Of a DNA stretch of 64,000 nucleotides, positions 23,688-34,734 are shown in pieces; within the stretch, counting starts at the first letter, position 1, and every line of letters starts with the position of its first letter. The notes under the pieces are model-generated. The model was not told the DNA's origin. It ran no database searches and was given only the letters and a program-made list of their open reading frames with translations. The translations under genes were made by a program, and so were the position numbers. The stretch comes from Archivesica marissinica. Taxonomy: Eukaryota > Mollusca > Bivalvia > Venerida > Vesicomyidae. Location: positions 85,551,111 to 85,615,110 of the forward strand of contig CM026386.1 in the NCBI GenBank assembly GCA_014843695.1, written 5' to 3'.

Positions 23688-24942
23688 GCTGTCATTTTGC
23701 CAGAAGTTAAAAAGTGAAAAATCGACAGACTGGCACCCATATGATCCATACACAATCGATCCATAATAAAGTTTGGAACGAACTAGCACTCTATACAGTC
23801 TAAGGAGGACCTACTGATCAGCTCCCCAGTCCGTATGAGCTACTACTTTGATGGGGTTCATTGCATTGAGGCATCTTGCTTTCAAGTATTTCAAGTGAGG
23901 AATAAATGAAAGTTTTTTATCAAAATCTACTCCAAGAAATTTAGTTTCAGGAACGACAGGAATGGGGAAATCAAGAGTTAGTACTGTGTAATTTTCTTGA
24001 CTGACAAAAGTGAATACAATTGGTTTTGGCTTTCGAAAACCGTTATTTAAAGCCTGTATCTGGACTTTATTTAAACAGAGGAACATGATCAAGCCCGACC
24101 CAAGCAGGCATGATGTATCTATCGAGGAAATGCAGGCCTACCTTGGTGTATGTGTGTTCATGTCTATATTGCATTCTCCCCCCCCCCGCATACAGGATGT
24201 ACTGGTCGAGTGATTGGTTGTTTGGAAAATTATTTATGCCCACCATCATGAAATGGGACAGGTTAGACAAGCTAATGCAGCATTTTCATGCAGCACACCG
24301 ATCTACAGCGGTACTTCGAGGCTCACCTGGACATGACAATAATCCAAACGATCAGGTCAATTCCTGAAGCAGTATAGGAAAAATGTATTGCCAATTACAA
24401 CCAACACAGAACCGCATTTCGTGGACGTTTAACCTTCATACAGTACATTCCAGCAATGCCAATCAACCCTTCAAACGTATATACCAATGAGAACCAGATA
24501 TATACTGGGAGGGACGGGTCATACAAGACAAGAAGTTGGACTAGCTATGAGAGTTACCCTGGACATGACACACAGAATATCAAATAAATTTCACATCATA
24601 AACATCGACAATTTCTTTACAAGTTCAAATCTTCTACAGCAACTTCAGATTCGAGGAACTTGTGCCAGAGGTATTGTTCGACAAAACAGAAAAAGCTACC
24701 CAAACAAATTGTTCCCAAAAAAAGGAGAAAAGAGGGGACTACCTCACAGCAAAAAGGGCGAGTTGTTGGCTTGTGCATGAACTGACAAGAAAATTACAAA
24801 GTTCTTGTCCACTGCCAATACTCTGATGCAGGTTGGCAGAAAGCTGCGGAATGGTAATCGTGTAGACTTCCGATGTTCTTCAGTTGTACCATAATAAAAT
24901 GAATACATGAATGGGGTTGATCGGGCTGAATAAATCCAGATA

Positions 24943-25912
24943 CAGAACATCCTGGACAGAGTATTCTACATACAGAACATCCTGGACAGAGTATTCTACA
25001 TACAGAACATCCTGGACAGAGTATTCTACATACAGAACATCCTGGACAGAGTATTCTACATACAGAACATCCTGGACAGAGTATTCTACATACAGAACAT
25101 CCTGGACAGGGTATTCTACATACAGAACATCCTGGACAGAGTATTCTACATACAGAACATCCTGGAAAGAGTATTCTACATACAGAACATCCTGGACAGG
25201 GTATTCTACATACAGAACATCCTGGACAGAGTATTCTACATACAGAACATCCTGGACAGGGTATTCTACATACAGAACATCCTGGACAGAGTATTCTACA
25301 TACAGAACATCCTGGACAGAGTATTCTACATACAGAACATCCTGGACAGGGTATTCTACATACAGAACATCCTGGACAGAGTATTCTACATACAGAACAT
25401 CCTGGACAGAGTATTCTACATACAGAACATCCTGGACAGAGTATTCTACATACAGAACATCCTGGACAGGGTATTCTACATACAAACCCGGACAGAGTAT
25501 CTACATACAGAACATCCTGGACAGAGTATTCTACATACAGAACATCCTGGACAGAGTATTCTACATACAGAACATCCTGGACAGAGTATTCTACATACAG
25601 AACATCCTGGACAGAGTATTCTACATACAGAACATCCTGGACAGAGTATCTACATACAGAACATCCTGGACAGAGTATTCTACATACAGAACATCCTGGA
25701 CAGAGTATTCTACATACAGAACATCCTGGACAGGGTATTCTACATACAGAACATCCTGGACAGGGTATTCTACATACAGAACATCCTGGACAGGGTATTC
25801 TACATACAGAACATCCAGGACAGAGTATTCTACATACAGAACATCCTGGACAGGGTATTCTACATACAGAACATCCTGGACAGAGTATTCTACATACAGA
25901 ACATCCTGGAAA
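24943..25912. repeat. 30-bp minisatellite inside the piggyBac pseudogene
   Basis: About 32 units; each is CTACATACAGAACATCCTGG plus ten bases (ACAGAGTATT or ACAGGGTATT). Two short units occur at 25483-25500 and 25648. The first and last units merge into piggyBac coding sequence: upstream GVDRAE, downstream a unit ending CATCCTGGAAATTGGGGCAC that reads YRTSWKLGHYLFWFF. The long open frames on both strands arise because 30 is divisible by three. Confidence 0.97.
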
Positions 25913-26490
25913 TTGGGGCACTATTTATTCTGGTTTTTTGCCCTGACAAAATGCCTTCATACTGAACAGTCGCCACACCACCAACAGTGTACATGGATGC
26001 AAAGTACAAAGGACTTTCAACAAAATCTAGCCAAACAGATGATTGGTGGATTATCGATCAGCATCAAGGAAAGTTATGGCTCCCAGAGACCCCCAAGGAA
26101 ACCGGCATTTCCCGAGAAAGGCGAAGAATGGTCGTTGTCAGGAATGTTCGAAGACCAAAACGAGAAGTGAACCCTGAGTGAAATGTGTGGCATGCAATGT
26201 CAATTTATGCATAGATTGCATAAATGACAGTACACGTCATACAGATACACCATACGTCTGTGGGTCTTGCATGTTACCGGCATTCATGAACGTAGCCGCA
26301 TGCCAGTTTGGGCATTGTTTTGTACACTGTATGTCTGTACTACAAGTACAAAATCCTGACCGTTTCTATGAATATAAATATCGGCAAAATAACATTGTTC
26401 AAGAAACATAATTGGCCGAAAATCCATGAAAGTGAAGGTCGTGTGTGCGGTCACGCGTGCGATGATGACAAGCATTTGTTTATTGGAAAT

Positions 26491-26645
26491 CAGCTGTTTG
26501 GCACTTGATTGCATGGGGTGTTGAGAAGTTGGTGGCATTTTAATTACGGATAATTGGATTAAATGGCGGTGTTTGGCACTTGATTGCATGGGGTGTTGAG
26601 AAGTTGGTGGCATTTTAATTACGGATAATTGGATTAAATGGCGGT
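26491..26645. repeat. 77-bp direct tandem duplication
   Basis: Two essentially identical copies of a segment containing TTGGCACTTGATTGCATGGG and ending GGATTAAATGGCGGT. Confidence 0.9.
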
Positions 26646-27748
26646 CTTTAATCCTACAACTGATTAGCACAGATATTTCAGTACACCAGAATTTGATAAT
26701 GCAGTGTTTTCTCACTGTGCGTTTCTTGCGGTTTTGATGCAATGAAATGGCCAGAGATGCAATGAGAATCATTGAATGTGTTTTCTGTGACGCAACAATA
26801 TTTTGACAGCAGATTATATGGACCTTTCTGCAGGGATAAAATGTACAATGTTCATTGACGAGACGCTTTTACTTGTTACAATTATATACAATGAAAAGCG
26901 TTCAGATGATACAGATAAGTAAGTACGTCATATGTCAGGAAATGCCCGCTACTGAAATAGGTTTAGTTTCCAAGCATCATAATTATGCTAATCCTGAAAC
27001 CCCAGAATATGATTCGGCCCAGACAATTCCAACCACGAAAGTACTGAAACACCTTCAGTTTAGTGATATGAGTAATAGTCCCTACAAACGTAAAACTGTA
27101 TCAAAACGCGAATTTAGAACGTAGTGGGTGCAAGAAATGTGCATGGTTAGTCTTAGTGCACTTTCCAATTTCCCAATTATATGATTGGTAGGTAATAAGT
27201 TACACAGTATTGATTTATTCATAAGTACATGTAGACAACTACAGCAGAAGTACAAGTAATTAGCAGTAGTACATGCACACAAGTTGACAACTTGTTTAAC
27301 ATCAGCACATACCAGATGTCCGATTGAATATGGCACTATAGACTGCTGGCTCCAACATTGGAGCCATTGGCGCAAACTTTTTCTGATTGGCAAATTTGCT
27401 GGCACAAACTAAAATTGACCCAGAGGAAACCCTGGGATTGGGAGACAAGCGATTTTAGAAGCCCTGGTATATACGCCACATCAACATCAGACTCCCCAAA
27501 ACCCGAAAAATCAGAATTTGATTTCAAAATAACTAATAAATATAAGAACAATATGAAATAATTTAGAACAATCTAAGATCAAGCACTTTGGTGTTCTCAC
27601 ACGAACTGAAATAATTCAATAAATTTGATCATTCTGTTCGGCTTGGTGACAAAACAATGGACCGCTGATTGACTTACTTTGATGAACACTGAGGATAATC
27701 CCCTCATAAACTGCCTTAAATCAATTTGCACACGTTATAATTATGTTG
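26646..27748. other. Intergenic stretch without recognised features
   Basis: AT-rich; short frames with no recognisable domain. Confidence 0.45.
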
Positions 27749-27756
27749 ATATTAAT

Positions 27757-28597
27757 TAGGGATGTCAACGAGTAGTGATTTTGGTACTCGAGTACTCGGA
27801 AAGGTATTCGATCGAGTACTCGAGTACTCGGTTACCGTTACCGTGGATTATGCTTCTTGTCTCGTCAATCAGAGGTGAGGCCTTCTGCTGGATGCTTCAG
27901 TCTCAGATGAGTATGCAGGTTGGTAGTGCCACCAGTAAATGTCAGACTGGCATCGCACAACTTGCAAGAAACAATCTTGTTAAGTCTTTCAAAGTACATC
28001 CATACCACAGATTTAGGTGGAGGCATTCTCACAATTCACTTATATTACTATTATATTCTAAAGATCTCTTCACAGTTGAACAGCGTTAACATTAATGACA
28101 AACGTTACGATAATTATTATTTAACAACTATATCGGTATTGCCCTGCTATGGGTAGCTGCTTAAAGTTCTAAATTGAGTAATCAATTAAGTGTCAATTAT
28201 AACATCAAAACAAGTTCCGACCACCAGACAAAAGCTGTCATTCACACGACAGACAATCGGACGACCCGCCTCAGTACTGACGACAATGATAAAACAATTT
28301 GCATCAAACTTACGCTTCCCAATTAAGTTGAATCAACACTTTAATTAGTCGGTCACTGTAGCCGGCTCTGTGTGATATACAGGTATTGTTAATCACCATG
28401 ACACGCTGTATATTGCACCGTGGAAGTTTCGCTAATCCCACTGATCACGATTTGTTCACAGGCAACTCCGTATTTGCGCAAAATAAAGATTTGTTGATTT
28501 TATATTTTTTAACTGAGTACTCGATTATCTGAAAAGTATTCGATACTCGGACGTTCGATCGAGTACTCGAGTACTCGAGTACTCGTTGACATCCCTA
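27757..28597 (-). mobile_element. hAT-superfamily element with BED-finger exon, internally deleted
   Basis: Ends TAGGGATGTCAACGAGTA and its complement ACTCGTTGACATCCCTA, followed inward by iterated CGAGTACT motifs. A perfect 8-bp target duplication ATATTAAT lies at 27749-27756 and 28598-28605. The only coding remnant is a BED finger, so it is probably non-autonomous. Confidence 0.9.
27868..28036 (-). pseudogene. BED zinc-finger remnant of a hAT transposase
   Basis: Minus strand: SVVWMYFERLN, CKLCDASLTFTGGTTNLHTH, LRLKHP, i.e. the aromatic lead, C-x2-C and H-x5-H pattern of a BED finger, then a stop near 27868. No RNase H-like catalytic core remains within the element. BED fingers bind DNA and sit at the N-terminus of many hAT transposases. 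Confidence 0.75.
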
Positions 28598-28709
28598 ATA
28601 TTAATCCACTTCTCGGGAGTCTGTTTGCAATCGTGGGTTGTTTTGGGGGAATGATAGCACAGTGGCGCGGAATCGGTTCCGCCATCACGAGAACTGAAGA
28701 CAGAACGAG

Positions 28710-29028
28710 CTGGAACACGGACCAACTGGGGGATTCTGCTGGCGTGTACTGGAGCACGGTCCAACTGGGGGATTCTGCTGGCGTGTGATGGAGCACGGGC
28801 CAACTGGGGGATTCTGCTGGCGTGTGATGGAGCACGGGCCAACTGGGGATTCTGCTGGCGTGTACTGGAGCACGGTCCAACTGGGGGATTCTGCTGGCGT
28901 GTACTGGAGCACGGGCCAACTGGGAGATTCTGCTGGCGTGTACTGGAGCACGGGCCAACTGGGGGATTCTGCTGGCGTGTACTGGAGCAAGGACCAACTG
29001 GGGGATTCTGCTGGCGATTGCTGGAGAA
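28710..29028. repeat. 39-bp minisatellite, array 2
   Basis: About eight units of the monomer at 1-868, less degraded than array 1. Confidence 0.95.
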
Positions 29029-29313
29029 CTCGAAAGAATGGAACGTGTCAGCGGTTAGTGGTAGCTGAGCAAGGTAGTCCAGTATCGAGTCTGCTGTTAG
29101 TGGACATGGTCCTAAGGACGCAGGAAGTAACAAAAGTATAGTTCTATTGTAAATGATGTGAAACAATTTTTGCCAATAAAATAATTCTTCAAATTTCAGC
29201 ATATAGCCGAGGGCTAAATGACATTATCTGTCACAAACATTAAACACGCCGAATGTGGTTCATACCCCAATCTATACAAGCGATTCATTAATTGGTACAA
29301 TACTCGTAATTGT

Positions 29314-29336
29314 CATACAATGTTTTATACATATTG
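29314..29336 (+). repeat. Solitary 31-bp-satellite-like monomer, second copy
   Basis: Same 23 bp as 1156-1178, in the same position relative to TM exon A2. Confidence 0.6.
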
Positions 29337-29364
29337 CATTAAGTGAAAGAGTAACAAAACTTAC

Positions 29365-29472
29365 CTAATGTGACAACACACACTATTATATTGACTATTA
29401 TTCCAACAGCCGCTAGTATTCCGATTACAATGCCAACTATTGCAAAAGTACTGAGTCCATCACCATCACCAT
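29365..29472 (-). CDS. Transmembrane exon A2 of an unidentified membrane protein (partial gene)
   Basis: 108 nt on the minus strand, acceptor TTTTGCAG|ATGG at 29473, donor ATTAG|GTAAGTTTTG at 29364, phase 1-1. Peptide: DGDGDG, LSTFAIVGIVIG, then a hydrophobic stretch ending VCVVTLG. Against exon A1 there are about seven substitutions, six of them amino-acid changing, and two in-frame indels, although the neighbouring flanks differ by only about 1-3 per cent. Gene identity unknown. Confidence 0.62.
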
Positions 29473-29944
29473 CTGCAAAACAAAACAACACACGTAAAAA
29501 CACTGTCCATTCTAGGATGCACAATCGCGGAATTCACACTAACTTTCATCTTTTTAATCGAATGCGGGATAATCGCTCGTAGATTAAAAGGCAGAAAAAT
29601 AATAAAATCAAGTTTACACATATCCAGACGATCGATCGGGTGGCTGATAATGTTTACACTACAGTCTGACGTGCTATTCTCCCTTGTGGAGAAGAGCTAA
29701 CGACGGATTGTGTAATACGAATAGTGCAAGGTGTAGACGAAAATAATATGTGCCAATGTTAAAAAAGTCTTATTCACATGTTTTAAGTTAATATTTAAAC
29801 AGGAAATATAATCGATTAACTATAAATTATTAGATAAAATACAAAATAAAATTATTACTGATAATTTTGACTTTGATTTTATTTTCTCAACATGACATTA
29901 TGGTGTGGCTAACAGTGAGGTAACAGATTCCCATCACCAACCCC

Positions 29945-31522
29945 CATTATACATATTGGTACCATACATACAATGCTTTATACATAATGGTACCATACAT
30001 ACAATGCTGTATACATACTGGTACCATACATACAATGCTATATACATATTGGTACCATACATACAATGCTGTATACATATTGGTACCATACATACAATGC
30101 TTAATACATATTGGTACCATACATACAATGCTATATACATAATGGTACCATACATACAATGCTTTATACATAATGGTACCATACATACAATGCTGTATAC
30201 ATATTGGTACCATACATACAATGCTATATACATAATGGTACCATACATACAATGCTATATACATATTGGTACCATACATACAATGCTATATACATAATGG
30301 TACCATACATACAATGCTTTATACATATTGGTACCATACATACAATGCTATATACATAATGGTACCATACATACAATGCTTAATACATATTGGTACCATA
30401 CATACAATGCTATATACATATTGGTACCATACATACAATGCTATATACATATTGGTACCATACATACAATGCTATATACATAATGGTACCATACATACAA
30501 TGCTTTATACATAATGGTACCATACATACAATGCTGTATACATAATGGTACCATACATACAATGCTATATACATAATGGTACCATACATACAATGCTATA
30601 TACATAATGGTACCATACATACAATGCTTTATACATATTGGTACCATACATACAATGCTATATACATATTGGTACCATACATACAATACTTTATACATAT
30701 TGGTACCATACATACAATGCTTAATACATATTGGTACCATACATACAATGCTATATACATATTGGTACCATACATACAATGCTATATACATATTGGTACC
30801 ATACATACAATGCTGTATACATATTGGTACCATACATACAATGCTGTATACATATTGGTACCATACATACAATGCTGTATACATATTGGTACCATACATA
30901 CAATGCTGTATACATACTGGTACCATACATACAATGCTATATACATATTGGTACCATACATACAATGCTATATACATATTGGTACCATACATACAATGCT
31001 GTATACATATTGGCACCATACATACAATGCTGTATACATATTGGTACCATACATACAATGCTGTATACATATTGGTACCATACATACAATGCTATATACA
31101 TATTGGTACCATACATACAATGCTATATACATATTGGTACCATACATACAATGCTGTATACATATTGGTACCATACATACAATGCTATATACATATTGGT
31201 ACCATACATACAATGCTGTATACATATTGGTACCATACATACAATGCTATATACATATTGGTACCATACATACAATGCTATATACATATTGGTACCATAT
31301 ATACAATGCTGTATACATATTGGTACCATACATACAATGCTATATACATATTGGTACCATACATACAATGCTGTATACATATTGGTACCATACATACAAT
31401 GCTATATACATATTGGTACCATACATACAATGCTGTATACATATTGGTACCATACATACAATGCTGTATACATATTGGTACCATACACACAATGCTATGC
31501 ATATTGGTACCATACATACAAT
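29945..31522. repeat. 31-bp minisatellite, array 3
   Basis: About 51 units of the 31-bp monomer. Dominated by the TATATACATA and TGTATACATA variants, whereas array 1 is richer in TTAATACATA and shortened units, so the arrays have evolved separately since duplication. Confidence 0.97.
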
Positions 31523-31597
31523 TTTCATGAATGCTCCTTTTTATTGAAATGAATGTTGCCTTTTGTAAACCATGACCATCATGTTCTTTTAAAAATA

Positions 31598-32394
31598 CAG
31601 TGAAACCCCTCTAAACCGAACGGCTTCCGGACCGGAAGAGAAGTTCGGTTTGGAGGGGTTTTCGGTTTAGAGGGGTTTTCGGATGAGGGGGGGATAAAGT
31701 TTTGAACAAATGTCTGTATGAATACAGGAATAACAAGAAATGACACTAAAATTATTTTTAGTAATAAAAATATATACGTAATGACTTGTTGTTGGTTCCG
31801 TATTTGATAAATAATTATGAAATATAATTATCAATGTTAATGTTATGCCTTAAATAATGATAGTCTGCCTTTTGTGAAATCCCATTCACATCTAATTAGA
31901 TCGTATTAAAACTAATTACTCAAACATGAAAAGAGATTAACAAACCTGCAATTGCAAAGGACATAATTAAATAGTGTCCAGTCGTAATCCATTTGAAAAT
32001 AATGTAATTAAAACACATTTTCAGCATCATTGGTTTTTATCACGCCTTTATGTTCTCACAACACCACGTCGGATGTAAACAAATATGGATAAAACACCAA
32101 TATGCCGACTGATTAATTGACTTATGAAAACACGGAAGGTGTTATATTTCAGGTGAGACAATAGTTGTTTCGGATCCGGATTTTACGCCGCTGGCTGTTC
32201 GGTTTTCAGGGGTAATTTGCAATAGAAATGTGCACAAATGGTCCCGAAAACTTGTCCGGTATTCGGAAAAGAGAGGTTCCGGCTTAGAGAGGTTTTTTTA
32301 CAATAAACAAAGGGAAAATATCGGGACCGCGAAAATTGTCCGGTTTGGAGGGAATTCCGATTTAGAGGGGTTCCGGTTTTGAGGGGTTTCACTG
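31598..32394. mobile_element. 797-bp TA-target MITE with CAGTGAAACCCCTC ends
   Basis: Ends CAGTGAAACCCCTCTAAACC and the complement of CAGTGAAACCCCTCAAAACC. TA is duplicated (31596-31597, 32395-32396), and the paralogous site at about 3206 has a single TA and no element. Blocks of GAGGGGTTTTCGG and related motifs recur near both ends. No transposase; ends and target fit a pogo/Tigger or other Tc1/mariner relative. Confidence 0.85.
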
Positions 32395-32441
32395 TATCCA
32401 GTTAGGGCTTGCAATAAAAGAGTAAAAATAGTTACCGGTAC

Positions 32442-32537
32442 CTGTTTTTGCTTGCCACAGTAGATAAGCTATCACAATAATAGCAGCAATAACCAGCATT
32501 AGGAGCATGATGGCACATACAGTAATTCCACAAGGAA
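32442..32537 (-). CDS. Transmembrane exon B2 of an unidentified membrane protein (partial gene)
   Basis: 96 nt on the minus strand, acceptor TTTTTCAG|TTCC at 32538, donor ACAG|GTACCGGTAAC at 32441, phase 1-1. Peptide PCGITVCAIMLLMLVIAAII then VIAYLLWQAKT, a clear single membrane span of about 23 residues. Placement beside a 31-bp array and equal intron phases tie it to exons A and C. Confidence 0.62.
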
Positions 32538-32539
32538 CT

Positions 32540-33235
32540 GAAAAACAAAAGCACACAAATATATATATATATACAATATTGAAAATGTCAAGTTAACAGG
32601 TGTTATCAAGAAATTTCAAGAGACTTTTCCAATTCCGCGAGACCCCGCGGATGCGATTTCCGCGGTTCCACGGACAGCCACCCACATCGTGGACGTAATG
32701 AAATAACCACCTCCGAAGATTATCTTATCGCAGTATTGCTGCCCCCACGCTATAACATTACGGACTAAAAAGAACTAGCTCAATGTTGCACAGGTAACTT
32801 ATAAAACATGTTGATTTGATAAAAATGCTTTGGATCACGGAATATCATCTCAATATAGCATTTCAATAGACGTACAAAATCACTGCAATATCACGACAGA
32901 CTGGTCTCAAACAATTGTCCAAGATCATGAGTGAATTTGTTGTTGTTTGCAATAAATACAATGTGTAGGTGTAAATAATAAGCACTTGTTTGCAACAAAC
33001 ATAATTACAGTGTGCGGTACTATTTACATGCACTATCAAAGGTGTTTATTATGTCAGCGCGGAACACATTCCATGGGGAAATTATACTTCACAATAGTGT
33101 ACAGTATCACACAGTTACATGTCATATATACACCTTGCAGAATTCATCCTTCAATCATAGAAATTGCTGTGAACAAAGATAGATAGTAATATAATCAAGT
33201 CCGAGATTGATTGACAGCTCAAAAATGGGTGTAAC
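32540..33235. other. Intergenic or intronic stretch without recognised features
   Basis: Unique sequence with a short (AT)n tract near 32558. No domain-bearing frame seen. Confidence 0.45.
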
Positions 33236-34600
33236 CTACACATAGTGCATAATAGACTTACAGACAACCTACACATAGTGCATAATATACTTACAGACAA
33301 CATACACATAGTGCATAATAGACTTAGGGTACACATAGAGCATAATATACTTACAGGCAACATACACATAGTGCATAATAGACTTACAGACAACATACAC
33401 ATAGTGCATAATATACTTACAGACAACATACACATAGTGCATAATAGACTTACAGACAACCTACACATAGTGCATAATATACTTACAGACAACCTACACA
33501 TAGTGCATAATAGACTTAGGCAACCTACACATAGTGCATAATAGACTTACAGGCAACATACACATAGTGCATAATATACTTACAGACAACCTACACATAG
33601 TGCATCATATACTTACAGACAACCTACACATAGTGCATAATATACTTACAGACAACCTACACATAGTGCATAATATACTTACAGACAACCTACACATAGT
33701 GCATAATATACTTACAGACAACCTACACATAGTGCATAATATACTTACAGACAACCTACACATAGTGCATAATATACTTACAGACAACCTACACATAGTG
33801 CATAATATACTTACAGACAACCTACACATAGTGCATAATATACTTACAGACAACATACACATAGTGCATAATATACTTACAGACAACCTACACATAGTGC
33901 ATAATATACTTACAGACAACCTACACATAGTGCATAATAGACTTACAGACAACCTACACATAGTGCATAATATACTTACAGACAACCTACACATAGTGCA
34001 TAATAGACTTACAGACAACCTACACATAGTGCATAATATACTTACAGACAACCTACACATAGTGCATAATATACTTACAGACAACCTACACATAGTGCAT
34101 AATATACTTACAGACAACCTACACATAGTGCATAATATACTTACAGACAACCTACACATAGTGCATAATATACTTACAGACAACATACACATAGTGCATA
34201 ATATACTTACAGACAATCTACAAATAATGCATAATATACTTACAGGCAACATACACATAGTGCATAATATACTTACAGACAACCTACACATACTGCATAA
34301 TATACTTACAGACAACCTACACATAGTGCATAATATACTTACAGACAACCTACACATAGTGCATAATATACTTACAGACAACCTACACATAGTGCATAAT
34401 ATACTTACAGACAACCTACACATAGTGCATAATATACTTACAGACAACCTACACATAGTGCATAATATACTTACAGACAACATACACATAGTGCATAATA
34501 TACTTACATACAACCTACACATAGTGCATAATATACTTACAGACAACCTACACATAGAGCATAATATACCTACAGACAACATACACATAGTGCATAATTC
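33236..34600. repeat. 33-bp minisatellite
   Basis: About 41 units containing CATAGTGCATAATATACTTA and CAGACAACCTA. The left part alternates TATACTT and TAGACTT variants; the right part is uniform. In frame on both strands because 33 is divisible by three. Confidence 0.97.
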
Positions 34601-34734
34601 TAAATAGAGATTTGGATAAGTAATCTAATATCGGGAATGGGGATGTACTGGTCATGGGATGTTAATATATTTCAGCATTAATACAGTAAGAACACCATTA
34701 GATCTAGAGAAATTGGAATAAAATAATTGTGTGC

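Larger units (their letters stand above)
20271..24073 (-). mobile_element. 5'-truncated non-LTR retrotransposon (I/Nimb-like) with RT end and RNase H
   Basis: Flanked by AACAGAGGA at 20262-20270 and 24074-24082. Removing the element rejoins the piggyBac reading around that site (NLHA, one stop, QRNMIKPD). Minus-strand content, 5' to 3': RT-end frame 24060-23736 (PIVFTF, VVPETKFLGVDFDKKLSF, LVRSKLYYGSIVYGS), a 23149-23687 insertion, YIKTLDPIHHQGLRLALG (about 23040), RNase H (YTDGSKAGNRVGCAAV, FSAEVEAIDLALNF, FMILSDS, 22600-22383), another inserted block (21223-22380), the RNase H end (CWIPSHIDICGNEMTDQSA, about 21170), a decayed C-terminus, and a 3' end reading GATATAGCCTGAACTGTGCT then GAAGTGGCGTTAAACC. 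Many frameshifts; inactive. Confidence 0.85.
19936..26240 (+). pseudogene. piggyBac transposase pseudogene, split by a LINE and by a 30-bp satellite
   Basis: Fragments in order on the plus strand. 19964-20261: acidic N-terminus (ENMDIDMFRDSDDSDFSDF) and then, after frame changes, FFPLSRIQFLVLQTNLHA. 24083-24360: QRNMIKPDPSRHDVSIEEMQ, AYLGVCVFMSILHSP, a frame change, WSSDWLFGKLFMPTIMKWDR. 24400-24780: FRGRLTFIQYIPAMP, then FHIINIDNFFTSSNLLQQL (second catalytic Asp) and RGIVRQNRKSYPNKLFPKKG. 24850-24935: NEYMNGVDRAE (third catalytic Asp). 25905-26240: LGHYLFWFFAL, VYMDAKYKG and a Cys-rich tail (RCQECSK, VKCVACNVNLCIDC). These match DDE_Tnp_1_7 and its C-terminal zinc-binding domain in order. 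The region of the first catalytic Asp is missing, and stops and frameshifts are numerous: the gene is dead. Terminal repeats and TTAA sites not located. Confidence 0.85.
29005..32460. repeat. Segmental duplication, copy 2
   Basis: Paralogue of 840-3276. Exon B2 is uninterrupted here, so the site of the 7.7-kb insertion in copy 1 is seen empty. Copy 2 in turn has the MITE 31598-32394. Confidence 0.9.

Noticed and set aside
24794..26170. Cys-rich CRILCPGCSV or YRTSWTEYST repeat proteins (375 and 419 codons)
   Set aside because: Repeat translation of a 30-bp array in a dead transposase; period divisible by three keeps the frame open.
26178..26411. Separate Cys-rich gene (VKCVACNVNLCIDC)
   Set aside because: It continues the Cys-rich C-terminal tail of the piggyBac pseudogene after a frame change, so it is not an independent gene.
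27358..27561. 67-codon frame after 27358
   Set aside because: No recognisable motif, composition like surrounding non-coding DNA, no splice or homologue evidence.
33236..34600. CRISPR-like regular repeat
   Set aside because: Units are contiguous and have no unique spacers; eukaryotic minisatellite.
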